From Singulisphaera sp. GP187 (GTDB taxonomy: Bacteria > Planctomycetota > Phycisphaerae > Phycisphaerales > SM1A02): DNA of 58,732 nucleotides. The notes beneath the pieces are model-generated. The model was given only the letters and a program-made list of their open reading frames with translations. It did no database searches and was not told the origin of the DNA. Of this stretch, positions 35,492 through 45,159 are shown in pieces (the first letter of the stretch is position 1; each line of letters opens with the position of its first letter). The position numbers and the translations under genes were made by a program. The stretch covers positions 1-58,732 of the forward strand of contig CAMBOV010000017.1 of the NCBI GenBank assembly GCA_945869475.1. Reading direction: 5' to 3'.

Positions 35492-36424
35492 ATGTCGATT
35501 CTCATTGATAGCAACACTCGGGTTCTCTGTCAGGGCATCACCGGCGCAGCTGGCGCCTTTCACACCAAGGGATGCCTCGACTACGGAACGCGCATGGTTG
35601 GCGGCACGACTCCTGGCAAGGGAGGTCAACGCGATGCGAACGATTTGCCGATTTTCGAGACGGTGCATGACGCGGTGCGCGCCACGGGTGCGAATGCGAC
35701 GATGATTTTTGTTCCGCCGCCGTTCGCGGCCGATGCGATCATCGAAGCTGCCGACGCAGGCATCTCGCTCATCTGCGCGATCACTGAAGGCATCCCCGTG
35801 CAAGACATGATTCGCGTGCGATCGATGCTCGAGAAGTATCCCGACACGACGCTTGTGGGTCCAAATTGCCCTGGGGTCATCACGCCAGGAAAGAAGATTG
35901 GCGAGAACAAGTATGAAGGTGGATGCAAGATCGGCATTATGCCTGGATACATCCACATGCATCGCACAGATGCACCATCGAAAAAGGCCGTTGGCATCGT
36001 CAGTCGCTCGGGCACGCTCACCTATGAGGCGGTCTGGCAATGTTCTGCGCGCGGAATCGGCCAATCGACATGCGTCGGGATCGGTGGAGATCCGATCAAG
36101 GGACTCGACTTCACTGACGTTCTCGAACTCTTCGCGGCGGATCCTGAAACAAGCGCCATCGTCATGATCGGCGAGATTGGTGGAAGCGCCGAAGCTGATG
36201 CAGGACGTTGGTTGCAGGCCAACACCAAGAAACCTGTCGTCGCGTTCATCGCTGGGCGAACAGCTCCCGCAGGTCGTCGAATGGGACACGCGGGCGCGAT
36301 CGTCGGCGGCGAGCAGGACACCGCGCAGGCGAAGATCGATTCGCTTCGTGCGTGCGGCGTGCATGTCGCCGAGAGTCCAGCAGACATGGGCGCGATGGCG
36401 GCGACTGCGCTTGGGCTGAGCTGA
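35492..36424 (+). CDS. sucD: Succinyl-CoA synthetase alpha subunit
   Basis: A 310-residue alpha subunit of succinate-CoA ligase. The CoA-binding N-terminal domain ([23 protein letters not shown]) and the phosphorylated active-site His266 (GHAGAIVGG) are present. [10 protein letters not shown] and [13 protein letters not shown] are standard. It needs the beta subunit SucC, whose gene usually lies just upstream; here the upstream neighbour is purM on the other strand, so sucC must be elsewhere. The start is an ATG at 35492. Confidence 0.95.
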   Translation: MSILIDSNTRVLCQGITGAAGAFHTKGCLDYGTRMVGGTTPGKGGQRDANDLPIFETVHDAVRATGANATMIFVPPPFAADAIIEAADAGISLICAITEGIPVQDMIRVRSMLEKYPDTTLVGPNCPGVITPGKKIGENKYEGGCKIGIMPGYIHMHRTDAPSKKAVGIVSRSGTLTYEAVWQCSARGIGQSTCVGIGGDPIKGLDFTDVLELFAADPETSAIVMIGEIGGSAEADAGRWLQANTKKPVVAFIAGRTAPAGRRMGHAGAIVGGEQDTAQAKIDSLRACGVHVAESPADMGAMAATALGLS

Positions 36425-36460
36425 GCCAGACGGGAAGAGCACCGCGCCCCCGCTGCCCGC

Positions 36461-36466
36461 TACGAT
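36461..36466 (+). promoter_or_regulatory. -10-like TACGAT before the SGNH hydrolase gene
   Basis: TACGAT ends 7 nt before the GTG at 36474; no Shine-Dalgarno. Confidence 0.4.
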
Positions 36467-36473
36467 TCTTTCA

Positions 36474-37508
36474 GTGCAGATTCGACGCTCGACTGAAATC
36501 CTTGCCTACCTCGCAGCCGTGCTCATCGCGGCACTCGCGGCGCCGTACGCACGCGCTCACACCTCTCGCGCAAGTGACCCGACGGCGGCAGCAATTGTTA
36601 CTCCAGGCCATCTCTATGACAGAATCGCCGTCATTGGCGCGAGCGTCTCTGACGGATTCGGGGTCTTCGTGAGTGATCCGGCGAACACCCAGACGATTCC
36701 TTCGGCTGTCAATCTCTCAGACGTGCTTCGCGCTGCCGCACCAACAACTTCCGCACCAACAACCGCACCACCAACAACCGCGACGCCGATCCTGCACCAC
36801 TACGCAAGTGGGTTTTTCTTTTCGAACCCCGGTAGCGTTGGAAAGAGTGAAATCGACCGAGCGATTGCGGCAAAGCCAACGCTGGTGCTCGCGATCGACT
36901 TCTTGTTCTGGTACGTCTACGGAACGGTCGATGCCAGCGGCGAGGTCATGCAAGATGACGCGCAGCGATCGGCGAACCTCGAGACCGGTTTCGCGCAACT
37001 CGACCGACTGCTCGTCAATGGCACGCCAGTGATCATCGCCGACATCCCAGACATGAGTGACGCGATCGGCAAGATGCTTTCGGCCAATCAGGTGCCAACA
37101 CCCGCGGCACTTGAAGCAGTCAATGCGCGCATCACCGCATGGGTTGCAACGCGACCCGCAGTGAAGCTCATGAAACTTCGCACGCTGCTCGCGGCACTCA
37201 AAGCTGGTGGAGTGATCGAAGTTGCAGGGCGGGTGTGGGATCCAACAACACTGGGCCAACTGCTGCAAAGAGATCAGCTGCACCCAACATTCGCTGGAAC
37301 GGTGATCATCGCCGCAGGATTGATCGATCTTGCGCGCGCCAATGATTTGTCGATCGATCCACCCTTTGTCTTTGAGATTGGCGACGTCACACTGCGCGCA
37401 CTCGACGCGAAGAAAAGCAAGAGTGCGAAGGCCAAGGCTGCTGCGGCGGCCGCGTCGGGTGCGGCGAAGCGCTCGGCGCCTACTGCTTCATCCCCTGCTC
37501 CTCAGTGA
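36474..37508 (+). CDS. Exported SGNH/GDSL-type hydrolase
   Basis: A 344-residue protein with a signal peptide (residues 1 to about 28, AAPYARA). Block I is IGASVSDGFG with the likely nucleophile Ser57. Block V is DQLHPTFAG with the Asp-x-x-His pair. The oxyanion Gly/Asn blocks between are less clear, so activity (esterase, lipase or acetylhydrolase) is only likely. A Thr/Pro repeat (APTTSAPTTAPPTT) interrupts the domain at about residues 88-103. The C-terminus is Lys/Ala-rich (KKSKSAKAKAAAAAAS). The last 29 bp overlap the convergent gene tail to tail. The start is a GTG. Confidence 0.75.
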   Translation: MQIRRSTEILAYLAAVLIAALAAPYARAHTSRASDPTAAAIVTPGHLYDRIAVIGASVSDGFGVFVSDPANTQTIPSAVNLSDVLRAAAPTTSAPTTAPPTTATPILHHYASGFFFSNPGSVGKSEIDRAIAAKPTLVLAIDFLFWYVYGTVDASGEVMQDDAQRSANLETGFAQLDRLLVNGTPVIIADIPDMSDAIGKMLSANQVPTPAALEAVNARITAWVATRPAVKLMKLRTLLAALKAGGVIEVAGRVWDPTTLGQLLQRDQLHPTFAGTVIIAAGLIDLARANDLSIDPPFVFEIGDVTLRALDAKKSKSAKAKAAAAAASGAAKRSAPTASSPAPQ

Positions 37509-39438
37509 TTCGCTTGAGTTCTGGCGCGAGGCGCGCGCGGTCGATCTCAGGTCGCGCGGGGCGCACCTGCGTCTCAAACCACTTGAGCAGATCTCGATCT
37601 TTGATCGATGAAAGCTGCGGAGTGAAGAGATGCCAGAGCATGTCCTGATCGCTGGGGCTTGGCTTCGCAGTCAGGCGATACGCCGCGAGAAATGCGCTGC
37701 TCTCACGTTGGCGAAAGAGCGATCCCAGGGCGATTGGCGCGCACGCGGCTGCGATCTCGGGTGACTTGCTCGCAGCAATCGACCAGAGTTGCACCGCGAG
37801 CACATCGTCACCGTAGTGCACAACGTCTGTGAACGCTCGCGCGTAATCCGCCGCAGCATTCGAACTCTTCGCAGCCACGAGCGCAGAACGCGCAGACTCT
37901 TTGACATCGCTCTCGCCAGCGGCTGCGTTCACAGTGAACGTCGCGCCGCGCGCAGGCACGGGTTGCGAGGGTGATGTGATGACCATTAGTGGATCGCCAA
38001 TCGTCGTCACTCGCCACGTTGCATCAAGTGGACCCTCGCACCACCGGCTCGCAACGAGAAATGGAACCCAATTCGACATGAGGAACGCCACCTTCGCTGG
38101 AGGCACGAACGCTGGAAGAAATGGTTCGAAAACGCTGCCCGCATAGGCATACACACCGTTCTCGAGCCACCGTCCACCAACCGTCTCGCGACTCTCAGGC
38201 GAGGTGAGGCTCCACGAGTGGATCAAGTGAAGCGCCATCGGATGGTTCAGCAGTGGCACATCTTCTGGATGCGCCGCCACCGAATTCCAGAGGTTGAAGA
38301 AATCCATGTTGCCCATCGTGTTCATGTAGAGCACATCGGCCTTGAATCCACCCATCAAGAGATTGCGCCAAGCGAACTCGGAGGTTTGCATCCCTGAATA
38401 CTCGGTGGTTTCATATCCATCGGTCGCGAGGCCCGTGGTCGCGCCAGTGACTGCGTATTGACCCCAATCACCATCAGTTGGATAGGTGTTCATCAACCAC
38501 ACCGATCGCGGAGTGAGAAAGAGACTGCTCATCGCCATGTATGCACTGCGCGCTTCACTTCCGAAGATCCACGCTGCGACGGCCCAGCGCGTTCCATCCG
38601 CGTTTCTGCAGAGTGCATCGGTGACGGCGATTGGCTCGCCCAGCTTGCTCGGAAAGTTTTTCGGCGGCGCCCATTGCGCACCGGGCGCGACAACTGCCTT
38701 TGCGGGCATCGACTGGCAGATCGTGACTGCATCGATCACGTCGCCCAGTGCCGCGTACGGCAACTTCGTCGCGAGAGCGACAGCCTCGACATGCGCCGAG
38801 AGTTCTTGCAACTGTGTTGCGGTCATCGTCGCGCTTGGCAGGTCGAACGAACCATCGATCCAATTGAGTACTTGACCGTGACCAGCTGCGAGCGCGACCG
38901 CAGCAGGCCACGCAGGATCGCTCATATTCGTGAACACAATTCCAATCGGGTCGGTTCTCACAGATGCGAACGCTTCTGAGGGCGTTCTCGGGTTGGCATC
39001 ACTTCCTGGAACTGTCCACGCACGCGTCAGCGCATTGCGCGCTGCGACCCTGCGTTCATCTTCGGTCGCAGCGAGCGCGCCGACTGAGGTGCGCCGGATC
39101 ACCTTGCTCGGTTTGAACGCCCGCACGAAGAGCGGCGTGTAGATGTCATCTTCGATGAGCACGGGCCAACGACCGCGCAGTGTCCACATGCCGACCTCGT
39201 CGAGGTAGGTCGCCCCGTCTGGAACCAGCACAACTTTGTCGATCACCATCACGCGCGCGCTGTTTTGAAACGAGCGCACGCCCATCTTCACACGCCAGTC
39301 AACCTGCTGTGGCTGCACTGGCGCGACGTGTGGCACTGGCGACTGTTGTTGAGCTGGCGTACTCGTCGGCGCGAGAGCCTGCCCGCTCGCCCACGAACCG
39401 CCGCAGAGAATCAACGCCACGATCCAGAGTGCACTCAT
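37480..39438 (-). CDS. Large secreted protein of unknown function
   Basis: A 652-residue protein with a clear signal peptide (MSALWIVALILCGGSWASGQ). It has no catalytic motif I can name with confidence. A conserved-looking middle (SSLFLTPRSVWLMNTYPTDG, then GFKADVLYMNTMGNMDFF) and a late GDPLMVI element recall secreted planctomycete proteins related to TIGR03790/C25-like peptidases, but the match is too weak to assert. The C-terminal 180 residues look helical and TPR-like. The ATG at 39438 is chosen for the signal peptide, and TATCGT ends 6 nt upstream. It overlaps the SGNH gene by 29 bp at its 3' end. Confidence 0.75.
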   Translation of the reverse strand: MSALWIVALILCGGSWASGQALAPTSTPAQQQSPVPHVAPVQPQQVDWRVKMGVRSFQNSARVMVIDKVVLVPDGATYLDEVGMWTLRGRWPVLIEDDIYTPLFVRAFKPSKVIRRTSVGALAATEDERRVAARNALTRAWTVPGSDANPRTPSEAFASVRTDPIGIVFTNMSDPAWPAAVALAAGHGQVLNWIDGSFDLPSATMTATQLQELSAHVEAVALATKLPYAALGDVIDAVTICQSMPAKAVVAPGAQWAPPKNFPSKLGEPIAVTDALCRNADGTRWAVAAWIFGSEARSAYMAMSSLFLTPRSVWLMNTYPTDGDWGQYAVTGATTGLATDGYETTEYSGMQTSEFAWRNLLMGGFKADVLYMNTMGNMDFFNLWNSVAAHPEDVPLLNHPMALHLIHSWSLTSPESRETVGGRWLENGVYAYAGSVFEPFLPAFVPPAKVAFLMSNWVPFLVASRWCEGPLDATWRVTTIGDPLMVITSPSQPVPARGATFTVNAAAGESDVKESARSALVAAKSSNAAADYARAFTDVVHYGDDVLAVQLWSIAASKSPEIAAACAPIALGSLFRQRESSAFLAAYRLTAKPSPSDQDMLWHLFTPQLSSIKDRDLLKWFETQVRPARPEIDRARLAPELKRITEEQGMKQ

Positions 39439-39444
39439 CCTGAA

Positions 39445-39450
39445 ACGATA
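39445..39450 (-). promoter_or_regulatory. -10-like TATCGT before the 652-residue secreted protein
   Basis: TATCGT on the minus strand ends 6 nt before the ATG at 39438; no Shine-Dalgarno. The spacing fits a leaderless start. Confidence 0.4.
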
Positions 39451-39473
39451 CCGCGCGCGCACCGGCGAGCCGC

Positions 39474-41057
39474 TCAACTCTTCAGTTGATAGCCCAGCGC
39501 AAGCGCTCGGAATGTCGCGGCGTCCTGTGCAGCCCATGCAGAATCGCGACCGAGTTCTTTCGAAACAATCGCCGAGACGTGGTCGGCGCACTCGCTCGCC
39601 GCAGCGGCGTCAAGCAAGAGCGCACGCGTGCGACGAGCCAGGACATCTTCGGTCGATCGCGCCATCTCATATCGCACTGCATACGCAGTCACGCCAAGCG
39701 CATAAGGCAAACGCGGATGCATCGGTCGGTTCCACGCTGGTTGCTCGGCGCAGACGCCGCGCACACTGACCGCATCGCTTCCATAGACACGCAACCAATC
39801 TTCGCTCGGCGTTGCCGCATCATCGCGCGCGAGCCATCCATGCACGCGAAGCGACTCGGTCTCGCACTTCCGTCGATCGAGTTGCCCCACATCGATCACA
39901 CGCGACATTGTGTCCTCTGCCATGCGCCGGTAGGTCGTCCACTTGCCGCCCATGATCGAAACCATGCCGCTCGCACTCACGACGACTTTGTGCGAGCGCG
40001 AGATCGACTTCGTTGCACTCTCGACACCACTCTCATGCACGAGAGGACGCATCCCCGCATAGACCGCGCGCACATCAGCGCGTGTCGGCTCGCGCTCGAG
40101 ATAGCGACCCGCATTTCGAAGGATGAACTCGATCTCCTCTGGCAGAGCGCGCGGCTCAAGCTCAGCGCGTTTCATGAGCGTATCGGTGGTTCCAACGACG
40201 ATGCGTTCATGCCACGGGATGACAAACAGCACGCGTCCATCATCCGTGTGCGGAACCATAATCGCGCGGTTGCTCGGTTGCAGCGAACGATCAAAGACAA
40301 GATGCACTCCCTGCGCAGGTTCAATCATTCGCGCAGTCGTGCCATCGTCGATCAGTCGCAGTTCGTCTGAAAAGATTCCACAGGCGTTCACAACGACGGT
40401 CGCGCGCATCGTCAGCGATCGACCGCTCTCAACATCCGTCGCCGCAACGCCACAGATCGCGCCGCTCGAATCTTTCAAGAGCCCACTCACACGTACCTGA
40501 TTGAGCACGACCGCTCCATGATCGGCAGCCGTGCGCGCGAGCGCGAGCGCCATGCGCGCATCGTCGAACTGTCCATCGTGATACTCGATGCTTCCCAGAA
40601 GTCCTTCGCGCGCGACGTTTGGTATCGCAGCAGTCGTTTCGTCGTGTGAGAGAAATCGGCTCTTGGCAAGATTGCGCTTGCCCGCGAGCACGTCGTACAT
40701 CTTCAGACCCGCACCATAAAAGGGACCCTCCCACCAGGTGTAGCGCGGCACAAGAAACGCCAGGTCATGCACGAGATGCGGAGCGTTCTGGTGCATCAAT
40801 CCCCGCTCATGCAGCGCCTCCATCACAAGTGCGATGTCGAGTTGCTCGAGGTAGCGCACACCTCCGTGCACCAGCTTGGTGCTGCGACTCGAGGTGCCCT
40901 TGGCAAAGTCATACGCCTCGACGAGGCATGTTGAGTAGCCGCGCGAGGCAGCATCCACTGCAACGCCGAGACCTGTTGCGCCACCGCCAACGACGAGCAC
41001 ATCGAAGGCCTTTCCATCTGCCCGTCCCAACATTTCATCGCGTGAAAACGAACTCAT
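39474..41057 (-). CDS. glpD: Glycerol-3-phosphate dehydrogenase (FAD, aerobic type)
   Basis: A 527-residue membrane-associated flavoenzyme that oxidises glycerol-3-phosphate to DHAP and feeds electrons to quinone. The FAD motif GGGATGLG is at 24-31, followed by GTSSRSTKLVHGGVRYLEQ. The substrate-site TDTLMKR and GMRPLV regions are also present. Its ATG overlaps the glpK stop as ATGA and is preceded by GGAGGAG, so it is translated with glpK. GlpF is not present. Confidence 0.95.
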   Translation of the reverse strand: MSSFSRDEMLGRADGKAFDVLVVGGGATGLGVAVDAASRGYSTCLVEAYDFAKGTSSRSTKLVHGGVRYLEQLDIALVMEALHERGLMHQNAPHLVHDLAFLVPRYTWWEGPFYGAGLKMYDVLAGKRNLAKSRFLSHDETTAAIPNVAREGLLGSIEYHDGQFDDARMALALARTAADHGAVVLNQVRVSGLLKDSSGAICGVAATDVESGRSLTMRATVVVNACGIFSDELRLIDDGTTARMIEPAQGVHLVFDRSLQPSNRAIMVPHTDDGRVLFVIPWHERIVVGTTDTLMKRAELEPRALPEEIEFILRNAGRYLEREPTRADVRAVYAGMRPLVHESGVESATKSISRSHKVVVSASGMVSIMGGKWTTYRRMAEDTMSRVIDVGQLDRRKCETESLRVHGWLARDDAATPSEDWLRVYGSDAVSVRGVCAEQPAWNRPMHPRLPYALGVTAYAVRYEMARSTEDVLARRTRALLLDAAAASECADHVSAIVSKELGRDSAWAAQDAATFRALALGYQLKS

Positions 41058-42571
41058 GTGCTCTCCTCCCAGCCTCGTGATTTCTCGACTGCTTTCTTCC
41101 AACGTGATCGCATCGTCTCACGCACACTCGCGCTCATCGTGGGCTCGAAGACGCGTTCGATGCGACGCAGTGATTCGAGTTCTTCGATCGACTTCCAGAC
41201 TCCCGTTGCGAGCCCCGCGAAGAACGCCGCGCCCATCGCGGTCGACTCGAGCGTCACGGGTCGTTCGAGGGCGATCCCCACAATGTCGGCCTGCACCTGC
41301 ATGAGCAAATCACTCGCGCACGCGCCACCATCCACTCGCATGATCTCTGCGCGGTGACCGAGGTGGCTCGAAGAAACATCGCCATCCATCGCTTCGATGA
41401 CATCGGCGACTTGCAGCGCGATCCCTTCGAGTGTCGCACGCGCGATGTGTGCCGCAGTGGTTCCGCGAGTCAATCCAAGGATCGCCCCTCGCGCCGATGC
41501 GTCCCAGTGTGGGGCTCCAAGTCCGGTGAACGCCGAGACGACAACGACGCCGCCCGAGTCACTCACCGTCGCAGCAAGTTCGTTGACCTCTTTCGCAGAT
41601 GAGATGATTCCGAGTCCATCGCGCAACCACTGCACCGCTGCGCCGCCCATGAAGACACTTCCTTCGAGCGCGAAGTTGGCGGGCGATCCAGCGATTCGCC
41701 ACGCAACGGTCGTGAGAAGTCGCGATCGACTCGCGACGATGTCGGTACCGGTACTGGTGAGCAGAAAGCATCCCGTGCCGAAGGTCGTCTTCGCCATGCC
41801 ACTTCGAACGCATGACTGACCAAAGAGCGCGCACTGCTGATCACCCGCGAGGCCTGCGATTGGAATCGCGCGACCAAAGAGCGTTGGGTCTGTCTCGCCG
41901 CAGATGCCGCTGCTATCGACAATCGTCGGCAGGATCGCACGAGGAATCTTGAACAGTGTGAGCAGCGACTCATCCCATGCGAGCGTGCGCAGATCGAGCA
42001 ACATCGTGCGCGATGCATTCGAGACGTCCGTGACATGCGTCCGTCCGCCAGTCAGATTGAAGATCAGCCATGAGTCAATCGTTCCCGCTGCGAGTTCGCC
42101 GCGCTCTGCACGAGAGCGCGCGCCCGAAACGTTGTCCAAGATCCACGCGAGCTTCGACGCACTGAAGTATGGATCGAGCAGCAACCCGGTTTTCGCAGTG
42201 ACTTCACCCTCAACCCCCTGCGCGCGCAGTGTCGCGAGGTGCCCGGCGGTGCGGCGATCCTGCCAGACCAAGGCATTATGAATTGGCTTTCCTGTCGCGC
42301 GCTCCCAGACAACAATCGTCTCGCGCTGATTCGTGATGCCCAGACCGGCAATCTCGCTCGCCGCCGCGCCTGACTGCGCGATCGCCTCTCGCGCGGTGGC
42401 GAGTTGCGTCTGCCAGATCTCGACGGCGTCATGTTCGACCCATCCAGGTTGCGGAAAGATCTGTTTGAATTCACGCTGCACAACAGCGACGATGCGCGCG
42501 TTGCTGTCGACGAGTACCGACCGTGAACTGCTCGTTCCTTGATCAAGCGCGAGTATGAGTGAGCGAGCCAT
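41054..42571 (-). CDS. glpK: Glycerol kinase
   Basis: A 505-residue FGGY-family kinase that makes glycerol-3-phosphate. DQGTSSSRSVLVD (phosphate 1), the GITNQRETIVVWERATG block, the substrate residues around DRRTAG, and GGAAVQWLRDGLG match the family, and the length is normal. It is first in a two-gene operon with glpD. TAGAGT ends 11 nt upstream of the ATG at 42571. Together the pair takes glycerol into glycolysis via DHAP. Confidence 0.96.
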   Translation of the reverse strand: MARSLILALDQGTSSSRSVLVDSNARIVAVVQREFKQIFPQPGWVEHDAVEIWQTQLATAREAIAQSGAAASEIAGLGITNQRETIVVWERATGKPIHNALVWQDRRTAGHLATLRAQGVEGEVTAKTGLLLDPYFSASKLAWILDNVSGARSRAERGELAAGTIDSWLIFNLTGGRTHVTDVSNASRTMLLDLRTLAWDESLLTLFKIPRAILPTIVDSSGICGETDPTLFGRAIPIAGLAGDQQCALFGQSCVRSGMAKTTFGTGCFLLTSTGTDIVASRSRLLTTVAWRIAGSPANFALEGSVFMGGAAVQWLRDGLGIISSAKEVNELAATVSDSGGVVVVSAFTGLGAPHWDASARGAILGLTRGTTAAHIARATLEGIALQVADVIEAMDGDVSSSHLGHRAEIMRVDGGACASDLLMQVQADIVGIALERPVTLESTAMGAAFFAGLATGVWKSIEELESLRRIERVFEPTMSASVRETMRSRWKKAVEKSRGWEEST

Positions 42572-42585
42572 CGCTGCGCTCGACT

Positions 42586-45159
42586 CTACTTGATCGCCGC
42601 TTTGCGTATCTGTTCTTCAGTCAGCGCATTCTTCACCCGCATCAACAACTTCTCGCTCACGGCGTTCCGGGCGAACGCGTACCGCTCGATCTGCTGGACT
42701 TGCGCTTGTTGATCCACCCACTCCCGCATCTGCTCCTGCTGCCGCGCGATCGCGACTGCATCCGCGTCGCTGACTCCCGCGGGCCTCGGCAGCGCCTTGT
42801 GCTCTGTCTTGGATGGATCCCCCTTCATCTGCTCGATCATCAGTGTGATCGCTGCGTCACGCTCATCAGCATATTCACTTCGTGCGATCGCAAGGGTGCT
42901 GCGCTGCGCCTCTGTCAGATCGGTGAGTGCGCACGCGCGAGCGAGCCCTTCGGCTGCACTCTGACCCTCGCCGACCGTATGAAAGTATGCATCTCGCAAA
43001 TAGGCATGGCGCACTGGTTTTCGCGCCGACTCGCTGAGCGCGGCGAGAACCGCGTCAAGCCCCTCGCGCTGCTGGGCCGCCTTTGCCCTCGCCGCAGCCA
43101 ATCCAGCGGTCTTTACCGCCTGGTCTTGCGTCTCAATCACCAGGCAACTCTCACGCCAACGCGAGTTGTCGGCAACCTTGGCATATCGCGCGGAGGCAAG
43201 TTCACGCAATCGACGCACTCGCCACGAATCGAGCACGACGGCATCCAATCGATCTGCACTCGAGAGCAAGGTGGCGAGTTTCGGCGTGAGTGCCTTTGCG
43301 ACCTTGTCGCAATCCGCCGGCGACAACTGAACCTCCGTCGCTGCAACGATGACATTGGCGTTCTCCTCTCCGCCACCGACATTATCGAAGAGCGCGTCGA
43401 GACGGTCGATGCGTCCGCCGCACCTGCGCCCCACGCGCAACATCTCGACGACCTCGCCAAGGCTCGGATGTGCGACGGCACTCTGCACATCCGCGAAGAA
43501 TTGGCTCTCGAGTTCACGCACCTCGCGCTGCGTCTCTTTCGCTTTCGCCACCCACTGCACGACATCCGCTTCGTCGGTGATCAGGTTCACCGACTCGGTG
43601 GCGGTCTCACCCGCTGGCTTCTCAAACACGAAGAGGCACGCCATCGTCTCGACCGCAGGAGCAATTCGCTCATCCCACGACTTCCAGTAATCCTCCTTGA
43701 GCGACTCGAGCGTCGCTCGAGGACCAAGTTCGGCACCGAGCGCCCCGGCGATGCGGTCCATCCACGCGTCATCCATCCGCTCGATCAACCAGAGCGATTG
43801 ACCTGCCACTGCCTTCACTTCGGCCGCAGCATCCACTGGCGCAGCGGCATCGAGCGGACCGACAACTGCTCCAAGCAAACTCACCTGATCACTTGGCAAG
43901 AACAGTTCGCCCTCTTCATGGGTGCCAACCTTTCCTGCGAACTCGACCATGTCGCCGCCGACAATCGACTCGATCGAGCGAAGTGCGGCTTGCACACACG
44001 CTGATTTTTTTTCTTCGAGCGCCTCCTCTTGCGCAGTGATCTCGTCATAAAACTTCGAGTCGAACCCGCCAATGTTTGCGTCCAACCACGCGGAAAGGCG
44101 CTCTTGAAGCGCGACTTGCTCGTCGATGATGCGATCATCCTTAGGCACCCAATGTTCATGGATTGAACGGATCACTGCGCGCTGGTCAGCGCTGAGTCGC
44201 TTCAGTCGAAGCGCAACGGTGACCTGCGATTCAAAGTCCTCGGTCAGTTGTTGTGAAATGTTTGGATACGCCTCGGCGAGGTAGCGGATGCGAAACTGGC
44301 GGGCGAGCGAAGGTTCGCGCAGTGTGAGCACATCGCGCACGGCGCGATACGCCCGCTTCACACTCTCGCTCGCGGCACGCTGCGCCTCAACCAGCGGCGT
44401 GAGAATCTTGACGATTTCGGCGTTGGGTGGCGGACGCTTCTCGAGATCGGCGGGCTCACTCAGCTCTTCGACGTTCATCGCTCCGCTCGCGAACAACTTC
44501 GCCAATTCAACCGGGACAAGCATCGACTTTGACAGCACTTTTCGGTAGAGCTTCGACTGCCGATCATCGAAGTCGCCCAGTGCAATCTGACACTCGGCGA
44601 GCACCTCCGCGCCGCGCTGCGCATCCTTCCAGCTCAAGCTTCGCAGGAGGACCGGCACGTCGATGGCTCTCATCATTGTGAAGCCACCCGCCATTTCCAC
44701 CGGAACCAACAATCGCTGTCGTTCGCGCGAAGCACGCGCGCTCGCGACCCCCGCGCGCGATGACCCTGGCGTCGCCCCTTCAATCGAGTCAAAGAGCGCG
44801 TTCTCGAGTTCATCCGTTCGCGTCATCACCGTGCGATAGGCATCCATCGACCTCTGAACTTCGACGAGGTCGGTTGGGGGTTGCCCCGTTGCGATGATCG
44901 CTCCGAAGCGCTTCTGCATGTCGTCGATCTTGCCCTTTCGAAGTTCGCCGTAGTCAGCGAGATACTTGATGTGCGCCGCTTCAACTGCTGCGTAGACCTC
45001 ATGTGTGGGAACACCGCTGTTCTCAAGGAGTTCAGTCAGCGCAACAAGTCCGATGGGATCAATGACCAACCCCGACGTTCCCTGCCCCCGCGCCGATGAG
45101 ACACCACCAGCCACACACATCAGCAACGTGATGAGGATGGTGGCAACCGTTCGTCTCAC
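42586..45159 (-). CDS. 857-residue secreted helical protein of unknown function
   Basis: A large, almost wholly alpha-helical, charged protein with a signal peptide (RRTVATILITLLMCVAGGVSSARG). No domain is recognised. At least two segments resemble the LTxxQ motif of Spy/CpxP-like periplasmic proteins: RLSADQRAVIRSIHEHW and DLTEAQRSTLAIARSEY, which suggests repeated helical hairpin modules. I chose the GTG at 45159 because it overlaps the upstream DinB-like stop as GTGA and the signal peptide then starts at once; an ATG at 45192 would overlap that gene by 37 nt. Stress sensing or periplasmic chaperoning is conjecture. Confidence 0.75.
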   Translation of the reverse strand: MRRTVATILITLLMCVAGGVSSARGQGTSGLVIDPIGLVALTELLENSGVPTHEVYAAVEAAHIKYLADYGELRKGKIDDMQKRFGAIIATGQPPTDLVEVQRSMDAYRTVMTRTDELENALFDSIEGATPGSSRAGVASARASRERQRLLVPVEMAGGFTMMRAIDVPVLLRSLSWKDAQRGAEVLAECQIALGDFDDRQSKLYRKVLSKSMLVPVELAKLFASGAMNVEELSEPADLEKRPPPNAEIVKILTPLVEAQRAASESVKRAYRAVRDVLTLREPSLARQFRIRYLAEAYPNISQQLTEDFESQVTVALRLKRLSADQRAVIRSIHEHWVPKDDRIIDEQVALQERLSAWLDANIGGFDSKFYDEITAQEEALEEKKSACVQAALRSIESIVGGDMVEFAGKVGTHEEGELFLPSDQVSLLGAVVGPLDAAAPVDAAAEVKAVAGQSLWLIERMDDAWMDRIAGALGAELGPRATLESLKEDYWKSWDERIAPAVETMACLFVFEKPAGETATESVNLITDEADVVQWVAKAKETQREVRELESQFFADVQSAVAHPSLGEVVEMLRVGRRCGGRIDRLDALFDNVGGGEENANVIVAATEVQLSPADCDKVAKALTPKLATLLSSADRLDAVVLDSWRVRRLRELASARYAKVADNSRWRESCLVIETQDQAVKTAGLAAARAKAAQQREGLDAVLAALSESARKPVRHAYLRDAYFHTVGEGQSAAEGLARACALTDLTEAQRSTLAIARSEYADERDAAITLMIEQMKGDPSKTEHKALPRPAGVSDADAVAIARQQEQMREWVDQQAQVQQIERYAFARNAVSEKLLMRVKNALTEEQIRKAAIK

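Noticed and set aside
42559-44004. A 481-codon plus-strand open frame
   Set aside because: It lies wholly antisense to the 857-residue secreted protein, is rich in H, R, L and C in the way of a shadow frame, and has no recognisable motif or start signal.
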